Shown: one piece after another, positions 41,799 to 50,361 of the stretch
Layout of the letters: the number at the start of each line of letters is the position of its first letter
Position numbering within the stretch: position 1 is the first letter of the stretch
NCBI RefSeq assembly: GCF_013004065.1
Contig: NZ_CP053084.1
Coordinates: 62,001-126,000, forward strand
Origin: Limnobacter sp. SAORIC-580
GTDB lineage: Bacteria; Pseudomonadota; Gammaproteobacteria; Burkholderiales; Burkholderiaceae_B
Length of the DNA stretch: 64,000 nt
Direction: 5' to 3'
Program-made: the position numbers and the translations under genes
Notes under the pieces: model-generated
Told to the model about the DNA's origin: nothing
The model's database searches: none
The model's input: the letters and a program-made list of their open reading frames with translations, nothing else

Positions 41799-42537
41799 AA
41801 AACGAAGCTAATACCTTCGCAGGCAAGATTGGTTTTTGTGATTTTTCACTGATCCACTGTGCAACATAGTTGAATACCAAGTCTTTGTTGTCAGGATTCT
41901 GCCTGCTCATGGCAAGATAGTACGAATTGATTTGATTTAAAAGAATTCGAATCGAAGCCTGATCTTGTCGCTCTAGTGCACGGATATGATCACGAATCCG
42001 CACATAGAAACTAATGGCATTTACTTTGATTTCGTGTTTTTGAAGTGGGCTCATCCCAGTTTTTAGCTTTTTGTCCACCGTTGAGATGTCAAAATTTGCA
42101 GAAGATAGCGCATTTTCATCAAACTCATAGGAAGTAATCGCGTCTAATATCGCGAAAATTTCTTCCTGAAGAATGTGTTGTGATGCCGTAAGTCTTGCCT
42201 GGGTGTCGCTCAGATATCGGTCCTTGATTTTTCTGAGTTTTTCCAGCTCGTCAATCTTGAAGTCCTTGTCGTATTTTGTATGACATGTCGGACATAGAGC
42301 GATAAGATTCTCAAGGGCATTGATCTCCGAGGGTGCAGGATACCCGACCAGGGCTGTAACTTGAACTTGCGTGGGGTTTAATGGGTAAATATGGGCAATT
42401 TCATAGCATTTAGCGGGCTTTTTTGAGCCTTTTTTTTGGAAAATGATCGGCTGAGTACATAAAGGACAGCACCCGCCTGTCTCTGCATAGAGAATACTGT
42501 TCTCATTTGCAGTGTAATTCTCCCTTTTGTTTGCCAT
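41758..42537 (-). CDS. HNH-endonuclease effector of the ABC three-component system
   Basis: A 259-residue protein. The N-terminal HNH nuclease has the zinc-binding CPLC (Cys24/Cys27) and CPTCH (Cys82/Cys85), with His49 in EIAHIYPLN, Asn77 in ENLIALC and His86 as the H-N-H residues. The C-terminal half (about 115-259) is helical and resembles the ABC-3C C-terminal region that contacts the middle component. It leads the three-gene operon. DNA cleavage on ATPase activation is the predicted defence step. It is not annotated as restriction-modification because no methylase is present. Confidence 0.85.
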   Translation of the reverse strand: MANKRENYTANENSILYAETGGCCPLCTQPIIFQKKGSKKPAKCYEIAHIYPLNPTQVQVTALVGYPAPSEINALENLIALCPTCHTKYDKDFKIDELEKLRKIKDRYLSDTQARLTASQHILQEEIFAILDAITSYEFDENALSSANFDISTVDKKLKTGMSPLQKHEIKVNAISFYVRIRDHIRALERQDQASIRILLNQINSYYLAMSRQNPDNKDLVFNYVAQWISEKSQKPILPAKVLASFFVQNCEVFDVSAE

Positions 42538-42914
42538 CTATAGACCTTTGCGCCTAAATGCCAATAACTCTCGCGATACTACATGATAACAACACCTTAC
42601 CGATATACTTCGGGAGTAGATACTTTGGTATCCAGGGGTTCAACATTGCGAGAGCTCGTTTGCAAACCTCAGTTGGTGACACGCTGATGTTTCTAAATTC
42701 CTTTCATCATTACCTACGGATGTCCGCGGATTGAGCTATTCAGAACATTTGGTTGTTGCTCTTAATATCAGATCTGCGATCGACGGGAAAGGCTGGAATT
42801 CAACTGATTACTGACATCCACTTTTATGCGGTCGACGGCAGCTCTGGCCGATAAGCAGTCACACCGCCAAATTTAGGCTGACTCCTGAGGCAGTATGTTA
42901 AAACCGCTCAAAGG
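42538..42914. other. Gene-free gap upstream of the ABC-3C operon
   Basis: These 377 bases hold no convincing coding frame on either strand. The part next to the HNH gene must contain the promoter of the ABC three-component operon, but I see no clear -35/-10 pair. No tRNA, repeat or attachment-site duplication was recognised. It separates the minus-strand operon from the orphan membrane protein. Confidence 0.5.
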
Positions 42915-43328
42915 TTATCTTTGCAGTGGTTTCTTAAATAGCTTGGCCAATGCAACACAAGTAACTAAACCCAGAACAATCAAAAACACGGGCAAAAGCA
43001 AACGCAATGCAGCGATTGGTAACCAGTCCAATAGAAGCTCAGGGATCTCAGAATAAAAAATCTCTAGACGGAAGGTAAAGATCAAGTAGTCAAACGATAG
43101 CTTGCCAAGTGTGAAAGTGAACAGGAACAGAGCCGATCGCCCTAAATACTGCGCAAATGCACCAGCCAGGAAGGGGGCAGTAATTACCAACGCTTCCAGA
43201 AGAATCAAACCGCGTGACTCAGTGTTTTGAATCTGCAAAAAGTCCATGCAGTACAGAAGGGCCAACAGCAAAAATGCGAGCCCTAAAGCTAGACCTTGTT
43301 GCGCACTAAGTGAGTTTTCAGCCGACAT
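42915..43328 (-). CDS. Orphan membrane protein in the accessory island
   Basis: A 137-residue protein with four hydrophobic segments, with LGLAFLLLALLYCMDFL, ILLEALVITAPFLAGAFAQYL, ALFLFTFTLGKLSFDYLIF and LLPVFLIVLGLVTCVALA in order. No family is recognised. ATG 43328 is preferred over an upstream TTG at 43352. It lies between the ABC-3C operon and hipBA without close neighbours. It could be a membrane effector or an exclusion protein, but nothing in the sequence shows this. Confidence 0.5.
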   Translation of the reverse strand: MSAENSLSAQQGLALGLAFLLLALLYCMDFLQIQNTESRGLILLEALVITAPFLAGAFAQYLGRSALFLFTFTLGKLSFDYLIFTFRLEIFYSEIPELLLDWLPIAALRLLLPVFLIVLGLVTCVALAKLFKKPLQR

Positions 43329-43430
43329 ACAAAATGCTCTCGGCTTCTTCAAGAATAATTGACTTGATCATGTCAGTGGATTTGTCGCTCACCGAATTTT
43401 GAAGTTATTCGTATAACAACTAATTGCAAT

Positions 43431-43475
43431 TTACCTGAAAATCAAATAAATTCAATTTATCTGTATTTCAGGTAA
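43431..43475. promoter_or_regulatory. Nested palindromes in the hipBA promoter region
   Basis: TTACCTGAAA (43431-43440) and TTTCAGGTAA (43466-43475) are perfect inverted arms 25 bases apart. Centred between them, ATAAATT and AATTTAT (43446-43460) form a second dyad. The right arm reaches within seven bases of the hipB ATG and contains the only AGG resembling a ribosome-binding site. HipB-type autorepression is the likely role, by analogy with paired operators in E. coli hipBA. Binding is inferred. Confidence 0.65.
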
Positions 43476-43481
43476 CTTGTA

Positions 43482-43739
43482 ATGCCAACACACAACCATG
43501 TTCTCACCACCACTGCTCAGCTAGGGCAAATTTTACAAGCCTCTCGCAAGTCAAAGAAGTGGTCACAAGCCCAGTTGGCGAACAAGTTGGGTCTTAGCCA
43601 GTCACGTGTATCTCATTTGGAGTTGCATGCCGAAGAACTTAGCTTTGCCCAGTTAATAAAATGGTGTGCAGTTTTGGGTTTAGAGCTTTCGGTTGGGCTG
43701 CGTGAAACCCGTGCCGAACAAACTTTGACGGATTGGTAA
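43482..43739 (+). CDS. hipB: HipB-like XRE antitoxin
   Basis: An 85-residue XRE-family DNA-binding protein. The helix-turn-helix is LGQILQASRKSKKWSQAQLA followed by NKLGLSQSRVSHLE. It precedes the HipA kinase gene by one base, the standard antitoxin-first arrangement. The nested palindromes upstream are probably its operators, and binding there would also mask translation initiation. The length matches small HipB proteins. Confidence 0.88.
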   Translation: MPTHNHVLTTTAQLGQILQASRKSKKWSQAQLANKLGLSQSRVSHLELHAEELSFAQLIKWCAVLGLELSVGLRETRAEQTLTDW

Positions 43740-43740
43740 T

Positions 43741-45084
43741 ATGGGGCGCAGATCACACAGTCAAAGTTTGTCGATTTGGTCCAATGGCCAGCGTGTTGGG
43801 CTTTGGACCATACCCGCACGTGGCGACATGCAGCTTCAGTACGATCCTGACTGGCAAGCTTCGGAACTTGGGCGACCCCTGTCATTGTCTTTACAGTTCA
43901 ACATTCAAAACTTGCCCATCAAGGGCGACAAAGTTCTGAATTACTTTGACAATCTGCTTCCCGACAGCGAAGCAATTCGCAAGCGGGTTGCGGAACGGTT
44001 TAAAACCGGATCTATCGATGCGTTCGATTTGCTTAAAGCGATTGGTCGAGATTGCGTGGGTGCTGTTCAACTATTGGGTGAACATGAAGAGCCCGAGAAC
44101 ATCGAGAGTGTGCAAAGCCATCCCGTAAGCAAAAAAGACATCGAAAGTCTTTTGATTGAAACGGTGTCACCAATTGGTTTCGGTACAAACGTGAACCCCC
44201 ACACCGATTTACGTATTTCAATTGCCGGGGCTCAAGAGAAAACGGCGTTGCTGCGTTGGAAGGGCAAGTGGTGCATACCGCAAGGTTCAACCCCTACCAC
44301 TCACATTCTTAAATTACCTTTGGGTTTAATGGGCGGGCAAAAGGCGGATTTCACAACGTCGGTCGATAATGAATGGCTTTGCATGACATTGCTGAAGGCA
44401 TATGGTTTACCCGTCGCGAATGTGGACATCGAAACTTTTGGCACTCAGCGGGTTTTGGTGGTTGAGCGATTTGACAGAAAGATTGCCCCGAATGGTGAGT
44501 GGATTATGCGTCTGCCCCAAGAAGACTTTTGCCAGGTAACTGGTATGCCCTCGATTCTTAAATACGAAAGTGATGGTGGTCCAGGTTTACAAACCTTGTT
44601 TAATACTCTTCAACAGTCAGAGAACTCAGCCACCGATCTTCGGACTCTCATGGCCACTCAAATTCTTTTTTGGCTTCTGCGCGCGCCCGACGGACATGCA
44701 AAGAACTTCAGTGTTCAACTATTGCCGCGGGGGCGGTTTCGATTGGCGCCCTTGTACGACGTGATGTCTGCCTATCCTGTAATGGGGAAAGGCCCCCATC
44801 AGTGGTCATCCAAACAGATTAAGTTGTCAATGGCTTTACTTGGCAAAAACAGACACTACAGTATGGATTCAATTGTTCGACGACACTTCAAAAGCACAGC
44901 CAAGCACCTTGGCTATGAAGAGTATATTGAGCCACTGATTGAAGACTTATTGGCGCGCACGCCTGCGGTAATAGAACGTGTTAGCAAAAAACTACCCGAT
45001 GGGTTCTCCAGCCATGTTGCTGAAACTGTATTAGGCGGATTAGGGAAAGCAGCCAACAAACTAAGTGGCAAATCAAGCTTATGA
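43741..45084 (+). CDS. hipA: HipA-family serine/threonine kinase toxin
   Basis: A 447-residue kinase. The N-terminal subdomain is followed by the ATP-binding loop region ISIAGAQEKTALLRWKGKW. The catalytic loop DGHAKNFSVQLL has Asp317 and Asn322, and a metal-binding Asp is in LAPLYDVMSAYP. All residues needed for kinase activity appear intact. HipA of E. coli phosphorylates GltX and triggers persistence; the target here is unknown. Its TGA overlaps the ATG of a flavodoxin-like gene, so the chromosomal neighbour may be read from the hip promoter. Confidence 0.92.
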   Translation: MGRRSHSQSLSIWSNGQRVGLWTIPARGDMQLQYDPDWQASELGRPLSLSLQFNIQNLPIKGDKVLNYFDNLLPDSEAIRKRVAERFKTGSIDAFDLLKAIGRDCVGAVQLLGEHEEPENIESVQSHPVSKKDIESLLIETVSPIGFGTNVNPHTDLRISIAGAQEKTALLRWKGKWCIPQGSTPTTHILKLPLGLMGGQKADFTTSVDNEWLCMTLLKAYGLPVANVDIETFGTQRVLVVERFDRKIAPNGEWIMRLPQEDFCQVTGMPSILKYESDGGPGLQTLFNTLQQSENSATDLRTLMATQILFWLLRAPDGHAKNFSVQLLPRGRFRLAPLYDVMSAYPVMGKGPHQWSSKQIKLSMALLGKNRHYSMDSIVRRHFKSTAKHLGYEEYIEPLIEDLLARTPAVIERVSKKLPDGFSSHVAETVLGGLGKAANKLSGKSSL

Positions 45085-45572
45085 AAACCCTGCTCATCAT
45101 CTACCACTCCATCACAGGCGGGTCCAAAGCCATGGCCCAGGCGGTGGCTGAAGGGGCGGGCACTGAACCCAAGACCCGTACTGTGCTTTTGCATGCCAGT
45201 GAAACCACCGCTGAACATGTGTTGAATGCGCACGGCTATGTGTTTGTTACCCCCGAAACTTTGGGCAGCATGGCGGGTTTGATGAAAGACTTTTTTGACC
45301 GCACCTACTATGCAGCGCTCGATCAAATCAATGGGCGGCCCTACACGGTGTTGGTGTGCGCCGGCAGCGATGGCCAGGGTGCAGTCAAGCAAATTCAGCG
45401 CATTGCTACGGGTTGGCGTTTAACGGAAATGGCGCCGCCACACATTGTGTGTACCCACGCACAAACGCCTGAAAAAATTCTGGCACCCAAAACCATTGCC
45501 CCCGCGGATTTGCAACATTGTCGCGATTTGGGCGCTGCGTTTGCAAGTGGTCTGGCTTTGGGTTTGTTTTAA
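45081..45572 (+). CDS. Flavodoxin-like / NAD(P)H-dependent FMN reductase family protein
   Basis: A 163-residue flavodoxin-fold protein. The FMN phosphate-binding loop is YHSITGGSKAMAQAVAEGA at residues 8-26, and the isoalloxazine loop region is VTPETLGSMAGLMKDFFDR. It probably carries out redox reactions with FMN, but its partner is unknown. It starts at an ATGA overlap with hipA and may be the first ordinary chromosomal gene to the right of the island. Base composition changes back towards the chromosomal average here. Confidence 0.75.
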   Translation: MKTLLIIYHSITGGSKAMAQAVAEGAGTEPKTRTVLLHASETTAEHVLNAHGYVFVTPETLGSMAGLMKDFFDRTYYAALDQINGRPYTVLVCAGSDGQGAVKQIQRIATGWRLTEMAPPHIVCTHAQTPEKILAPKTIAPADLQHCRDLGAAFASGLALGLF

Positions 45573-45581
45573 GCCACCAAC

Positions 45582-46226
45582 CTAATTTCTCCACTCCGGA
45601 AGCCGCACATTTTTCCACACTGCAAAGGCCCGCAGGCCCACGGTAACCAGTACACAGCCCAGCATGTTCACATACGCCGGGTTGTCCAGTTCGCGCAGGC
45701 CAATGTAAGCCCAGCCGCCAAAGAAGGCGCAAATGGCATAGGGGCGGTGGTCTTTAAAGGCTTGCGGAATTTCATTGCACACAATGTCGCGCAGCACACC
45801 GCCAAACACGCCAGTAATTACACCCATGAATACGGCCACCAGGCTGGGCATGCCCGCCATGATGGATGCGAAAACGCCCGCTGCAGTGAACAGGCCCAGC
45901 CCCAAAGTATCGGGCCACAAAATGGCTTTTTCAGTGAACTTGAAATGTCGCTGCCGCATAAACAACATGGCCACGATGCACAGCACGAACACGGCCCACA
46001 GCAATTCAATGTATTTCACCCAGAAGAAGGGCCGCACATCGAGCAACAGGTCGCGCAGGGTACCGCCACCAAAGGCTGCCAAAAAGGCCACCACGCACAC
46101 ACCCACGGCATCCAGCCGCTTGCGTGCACCTTCAAGAATTCCGCTCAGGGCAAAGGCCAGCGTGGCCACCACTTCAATGCCCAGTTGAATGTTCTGGCTG
46201 AATTCGCCGGGGTTTAGCGTGGCCAT
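45582..46226 (-). CDS. UPF0126 / trimeric intracellular cation-channel-like protein
   Basis: A membrane protein of 214 residues, or 228 if it starts at 46268. Two repeats of three membrane helices carry the family motifs AFALSGILEGARKRLDAVGV, FGGGTLRDLLLD and GVFGGVLRDIV. UPF0126 proteins resemble TRIC potassium channels. ATG 46226 places the first helix soon after the start; neither candidate has a clear ribosome-binding site. The gene converges on the flavodoxin gene. Confidence 0.85.
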   Translation of the reverse strand: MATLNPGEFSQNIQLGIEVVATLAFALSGILEGARKRLDAVGVCVVAFLAAFGGGTLRDLLLDVRPFFWVKYIELLWAVFVLCIVAMLFMRQRHFKFTEKAILWPDTLGLGLFTAAGVFASIMAGMPSLVAVFMGVITGVFGGVLRDIVCNEIPQAFKDHRPYAICAFFGGWAYIGLRELDNPAYVNMLGCVLVTVGLRAFAVWKNVRLPEWRN

Positions 46227-46355
46227 AGTTTCTGGTTCATGTGGTTTGAATGACAGGTTTTTGTCCATTGTAGTACCAGCAGCGCTATGCGCATAAGCAA
46301 ACCGGGTTTTTCCACCCGGTGTAGAATCTAGCCAAATTCTGTCCGAGGTTTTATC

Positions 46356-48269
46356 GTGTCTACCCCTTTCCGTGTGTTGTCTTTCATCCCGCCGATGACG
46401 CAGCTCAACACGCCCTATCCATCAACCGCCTACATCACTGGCTTTCTGCGCAAGCAGGGTATTGATGCTGTGCAGGCCGACATTGCGCTGGGCCTGGTGC
46501 TCAAGCTGTTTTCACCTGAAGGGCTGGACAGGATTGCCTCGGAAATTGAGCAGTACGAGGAAGTGACCGAGCGCGTGGCCCTGTTCATGGACCAGTTCAG
46601 CCGTTACCGTGCCACCATTGCCCCCACCATTCGCTTTTTGCAGGGGGGCGATTCCACCCTGGCCCACCGAATCAACAGCCGGGCTTTTTTGCCGGAAGGC
46701 CCGCGGTTCGAGGCGCTGGATGTGTATGTGGACGAAGAAGGGGGCGACCCGCTGGCCTGGGCCTTTGGTGCCTTGGGCGCGCAAGACAAGGCACGCCACC
46801 TGGCCACTTTGTACCTGAACGACCTGGCCGATGTCATTGCTGATGCGATTGATGAGCGCTTTGAGTTTGTGCGTTATGCAGAATCACTGGCCGGTAGCCA
46901 GCCCAGCTTCGACCCGCTGGCCACGGCTTTGCAACAGCCTTTCACGCTGATCGATGAAATTTTGGTGGAATTAACGTTGGCTGAATTCAAACGCCAGCAA
47001 CCACAACTGGTGTTGTTGTCTGTGCCCTTTCCCGGCGCGGTGTACGCCGCTTTGCGCATGGCGCAGGCCATGAAGGCCGAGAACCCCGCCATCAAAATTG
47101 GTTTGGGCGGTGGGTATGTAAACACTGAATTGCGCGAACTCGCAGAGCCCCGTCTGTTCGACTTTGTTGATTTTGTAACGCTCGATTCAGGCGAGCGCCC
47201 CCTGCTTTGCTTGATTGAACACCTGCAAGGCAAGCGTGGTCCGCAGCGGTTGGTGCGCACTTTCACGCGCAACGCTGAAGGAACGGTTCAATACACGAAC
47301 TGGGCTGAACCCGATGTGCCCTTTGGCGATGTGGGCACCCCCACTTGGGATGGTTTGCCATTGCACAGTTACCTCAGCCTGCTCGACATGTTGAACCCCA
47401 TGCACCGGCTGTGGAGTGATGGGCGCTGGAACAAGCTGACCGTGGCCCATGGCTGCTACTGGAAAAAATGCAGTTTTTGCGATGTGTCGCTCGACTACAT
47501 TTCCCGCTACGAGAACGCCACAGCCACTGAGCTGGTGAATCGCATTGAACAAATTGTGGCGGAAACCGGGCAAACCGGTTTTCATTTTGTGGATGAGGCT
47601 GCACCCCCCAAAGCCTTGAAAGCCTTGGCGCAGGAATTGATTGCACGCAATGTGTCCATTTCCTGGTGGGGCAATATACGGTTTGAAAAATCCTTCACGC
47701 CCGAGCTTTGCCAGTTGCTGGCCGACAGTGGCTGCATTGCGGTTAGTGGCGGGCTGGAAGTGGCATCTGACCGCTTGTTGAACCTGATGAAGAAGGGTGT
47801 TTCAGTGGAGCAGGTGGCGCGGGTGACCAAAGGCTTTACCGATGCCGGCGTGTTGGTACACGCTTACCTGATGTACGGCTTCCCCACCCAAACTGTGCAA
47901 GACACCGTGGATGCGCTGGAATACGTGCGCCAGTTGTTTGCCGAGGGCTGTATTCAATCAGGTTACTTTCACCGTTTTGCCTGCACTGTGCACTCGCCGG
48001 TGGGCAAAAACCCGGAAGAATATGGCATTCAATTGAAGCCCCTGCCCCAAGGCACTTTTGCGAAAAACGACATTGGTTTTATCGACCCCACTGGTGTGGA
48101 CCATGCGGCACTGGGCGAAGGCCTGAACCGTGCGCTGTACAACTACATGCACGGCATTGGCCTGGACCAGAATGTGCGCAGCTGGTTTGACCAAAAAGTG
48201 CCTCGCCCCACGGTGCAAAAAAACTTCATTGAGCAGGCTTTGTACCGCAAACCAGTCAAAACAGCTTAA
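46356..48269 (+). CDS. B12-binding radical SAM protein with a CX4CX2C motif
   Basis: A 637-residue protein. The N-terminal part (about 1-300) is B12-binding-like, with VLSFIPPMTQLNTPYPSTAY and KIGLGGGYVNTEL. The radical SAM domain starts at GCYWKKCSFCDV, with cysteines 367, 372 and 375, a CX4CX2C spacing instead of the usual CX3CX2C. SGGLEVASDRLLNLMKKGV, typical of radical SAM cores, follows. The substrate is unknown. The start is GTG 46356 with GAGG upstream. A single gene, about 90 bases from the divergent channel gene. Confidence 0.85.
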   Translation: MSTPFRVLSFIPPMTQLNTPYPSTAYITGFLRKQGIDAVQADIALGLVLKLFSPEGLDRIASEIEQYEEVTERVALFMDQFSRYRATIAPTIRFLQGGDSTLAHRINSRAFLPEGPRFEALDVYVDEEGGDPLAWAFGALGAQDKARHLATLYLNDLADVIADAIDERFEFVRYAESLAGSQPSFDPLATALQQPFTLIDEILVELTLAEFKRQQPQLVLLSVPFPGAVYAALRMAQAMKAENPAIKIGLGGGYVNTELRELAEPRLFDFVDFVTLDSGERPLLCLIEHLQGKRGPQRLVRTFTRNAEGTVQYTNWAEPDVPFGDVGTPTWDGLPLHSYLSLLDMLNPMHRLWSDGRWNKLTVAHGCYWKKCSFCDVSLDYISRYENATATELVNRIEQIVAETGQTGFHFVDEAAPPKALKALAQELIARNVSISWWGNIRFEKSFTPELCQLLADSGCIAVSGGLEVASDRLLNLMKKGVSVEQVARVTKGFTDAGVLVHAYLMYGFPTQTVQDTVDALEYVRQLFAEGCIQSGYFHRFACTVHSPVGKNPEEYGIQLKPLPQGTFAKNDIGFIDPTGVDHAALGEGLNRALYNYMHGIGLDQNVRSWFDQKVPRPTVQKNFIEQALYRKPVKTA

Positions 48270-48302
48270 TATTGACAGTATGTAAACTTCAAAGGTGGCA
48301 CC

Positions 48303-49607
48303 ATGAGTTTAAAAACCCTGTTGATGCCCATGATCACCCAACACCGGTTTGCGCGCGGCACCCTGCTCGCCCAACGCACCAAAGCCGAGAAAGCCCGGCT
48401 GGCCTCTGGCCGCCCCCACGAGGTTTATTACTTCCACCAGGTGGACGACCCCTACAGCCATTTGGTGGCCCAGGCTTTGCCCCGCTTTTTGGCGCGTTAC
48501 AACATTGAATTGAAGCCACATGTGGTGAGCCCCCCACCCGATTCGGCCGCACCTGAACGGGAAAAACTGGTGGCCTACAGCCGAGTGGATGCCGCTTTGC
48601 TGGCGCAGCGCCACGGTTTGAGTTTTGTGGACTATGGCCGGCAGCCCGCCTTAGCGCGTGCCCGTCAGGCCACCCACACTTTGGTGGCAGCCATTCAAGA
48701 CGGGCAGTTTGTGGAGCATGTGGCCTCGGTAGGCCAGTGGTTGTGGGCCGGCGATGAAACCCAAATGCCTCCCGAGCAATTCAATGCATTGAAACCGGTG
48801 TCCAGCCAAGATGTGCAAAACCACATTGCACAGGCCGACGGGTTGCGAGACAAATTAGGGCATTACCTGGGCGGCATGTTGTATTACGAGGGCGAGTGGT
48901 ACTGGGGCATCGATCGCCTGTACCACCTGGAGCAGCGCTTGCAGGCTTTGGGTGCGCAAGCCAATGGGGCCATTGCCTTGTTGTTTCCTGCAGACGATGG
49001 TCTTGAGCACGCCAAACCACTGGAGAACCCGCCAGACATTGATTTCTTCTTTTCCTTCCGCAGCCCCTATTCCGCCATTGTGGCCCCCCGCATTTTCGAG
49101 TTGGGCCGCCTGACTGGCGCGAAAGTCAATTTGCGTTTTGTATTGCCCATGGTGATGCGCGGCTTGCCCGTGCCCAAGGTGAAGCGCGAATACATTGTGT
49201 ACGACACCGCCCGGGAAGCGCATGTGCGTAACATTCCTTTTGGCCGTTTGAACGACCCCGTGGGCAAACCCACCGAGCGCGGCCTTGCCTTGATCCCGTT
49301 TGCCGAACAGCACAGCAAGGGGCAAGAATTTGTGCTTTCCTACATGCAGGGTGTGTGGGCTGAAGGCATTGACGCCGGAAGCGACAAAGGTTTGAAAAAA
49401 ATGGTAGAACGCGCTGGTTTGCGTTGGGAAGGTGCAGAAGTGGCCCTGCAGCACGAGGCGTGGCGCGAGCGGGCCACAGCCAACAGAGAGGAGCTGTTTG
49501 CCGCTGGTTTGTGGGGGGTGCCCTCATTCAAGGTGGGCAACACCGTGGTGTGGGGGCAAGACCGCTTGTGGGCTGTGTATGACGCGCTGCGCTCGTATCC
49601 GGCCTGA
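48303..49607 (+). CDS. Tandem DsbA-fold protein (HCCA-isomerase-like)
   Basis: A 434-residue soluble protein with two thioredoxin-like domains of the DsbA/2-hydroxychromene-2-carboxylate isomerase type. The first begins at YYFHQVDDPYSHLVAQALPR and the second at FFFSFRSPYSAIVAPRIFEL. The SPYS element and the C-terminal ELFAAGLWGVPSFKVGNTVV are typical of HCCA isomerases, which use glutathione and a serine rather than CxxC. No CxxC is present in either copy. It may isomerise an aromatic intermediate or act on glutathione conjugates, but no catabolic genes are nearby. Confidence 0.82.
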   Translation: MSLKTLLMPMITQHRFARGTLLAQRTKAEKARLASGRPHEVYYFHQVDDPYSHLVAQALPRFLARYNIELKPHVVSPPPDSAAPEREKLVAYSRVDAALLAQRHGLSFVDYGRQPALARARQATHTLVAAIQDGQFVEHVASVGQWLWAGDETQMPPEQFNALKPVSSQDVQNHIAQADGLRDKLGHYLGGMLYYEGEWYWGIDRLYHLEQRLQALGAQANGAIALLFPADDGLEHAKPLENPPDIDFFFSFRSPYSAIVAPRIFELGRLTGAKVNLRFVLPMVMRGLPVPKVKREYIVYDTAREAHVRNIPFGRLNDPVGKPTERGLALIPFAEQHSKGQEFVLSYMQGVWAEGIDAGSDKGLKKMVERAGLRWEGAEVALQHEAWRERATANREELFAAGLWGVPSFKVGNTVVWGQDRLWAVYDALRSYPA

Positions 49608-49667
49608 TTTGCCTAATGTACCGTTTTGAAGTATCAATGACCTCTACGCACTCCAAGTTTGAATGAC

Positions 49668-50141
49668 ATGAAAATAAGTGACGTTGCCAAGAGACTTGGC
49701 TTGAATCCAAAGACCATTCGGTTTTACGAAGATCAGGGCTTGATTGCTCCGAAGCGGGCTGATTCTGAGTCGTGGTTTTCTACTAGCAAGAACCGTGTTT
49801 TTGGACCAGAAGACCTGTCCAGGCTTGATTTTGTCAAAAAGGCTCGCGAACTCGATTTTTCGATCAAGGAAATTCAGTCTGTGCTTGATTATTATGACCA
49901 AGGCCCCGCCTGTGGTTGTGGTTCAAGAACCCGGGTTGACGAGTTGATTGAGCGAAAACTCGTCGAGGTTCAGCAATTGAAGCAAAGCCTTCAGGAACTG
50001 GAGAAAAAGTTGATCGACATTCGGGTGAACAATGCCGCGATTGCATCCAGGCTGGCTGGTGTACCCCATGAACCCGAAGGCGAATTTTTGATTGCAGACT
50101 ATATTTTGCCCGCATCAACTGAAGAAAAAAATAAGGCTTGA
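49668..50141 (+). CDS. MerR-family metal-responsive regulator
   Basis: A 157-residue regulator, or 160 if TTG 49659 is used. The winged helix has ISDVAKRLGLNPKTIRFYED followed by QGLIAP, and the dimerisation helix is ELIERKLVEVQQLKQSLQEL. Between them GPACGCGSRT supplies a CxC pair in the metal-sensing loop region. This spacing differs from CadR and from MerR, so the metal cannot be named. It is followed by a 27-residue lipopeptide gene and, further on, by a MerR-type promoter at 50688, which it may control. Confidence 0.85.
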   Translation: MKISDVAKRLGLNPKTIRFYEDQGLIAPKRADSESWFSTSKNRVFGPEDLSRLDFVKKARELDFSIKEIQSVLDYYDQGPACGCGSRTRVDELIERKLVEVQQLKQSLQELEKKLIDIRVNNAAIASRLAGVPHEPEGEFLIADYILPASTEEKNKA

Positions 50142-50210
50142 CCTTCCAGTGGCTGGAACATGCACCCTGAAATTCGGGAATGTTCCCCATGCTTTTCTAG
50201 GAGATTTTTG

Positions 50211-50294
50211 ATGAAAGTTAAATTGTTTGCCGCTGCTGTTGGCGTGTTTGGACTGGTGACTGTGGCCTTGGCCGCATGCCCGCTTTGCGCATAA
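50211..50294 (+). CDS. 27-residue predicted lipopeptide with C-terminal CPLCA
   Basis: A very short gene with an excellent ribosome-binding site (AGGAG, nine bases before ATG 50211). The peptide is a perfect short export signal: Lys2 and Lys4, a hydrophobic run, then lipobox L20-A-A-C23. Processing would leave a lipidated five-residue tail, C-P-L-C-A, whose two cysteines form a CxxC pair. A strong hairpin follows 12 bases after the stop. It could be a metal-binding or redox-active outer-membrane lipopeptide. No family is recognised. Confidence 0.65.
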   Translation: MKVKLFAAAVGVFGLVTVALAACPLCA

Positions 50295-50306
50295 AGTGAT
50301 AGAAGC

Positions 50307-50328
50307 GCCGGGCCTTTTTGGGCCCGGC
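50307..50328 (+). terminator. Hairpin terminator after the lipopeptide gene
   Basis: GCCGGGCC and GGCCCGGC form an eight-pair GC stem around a six-base T-rich loop. The downstream T-run is short (TTTC). The hairpin lies just after the 27-residue peptide gene and between it and the convergent GDCCVxC gene, where it could serve both strands. Confidence 0.7.
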
Positions 50329-50361
50329 TTTCAATACGTGGCTTGTGCCGGGGCTGTGGCC

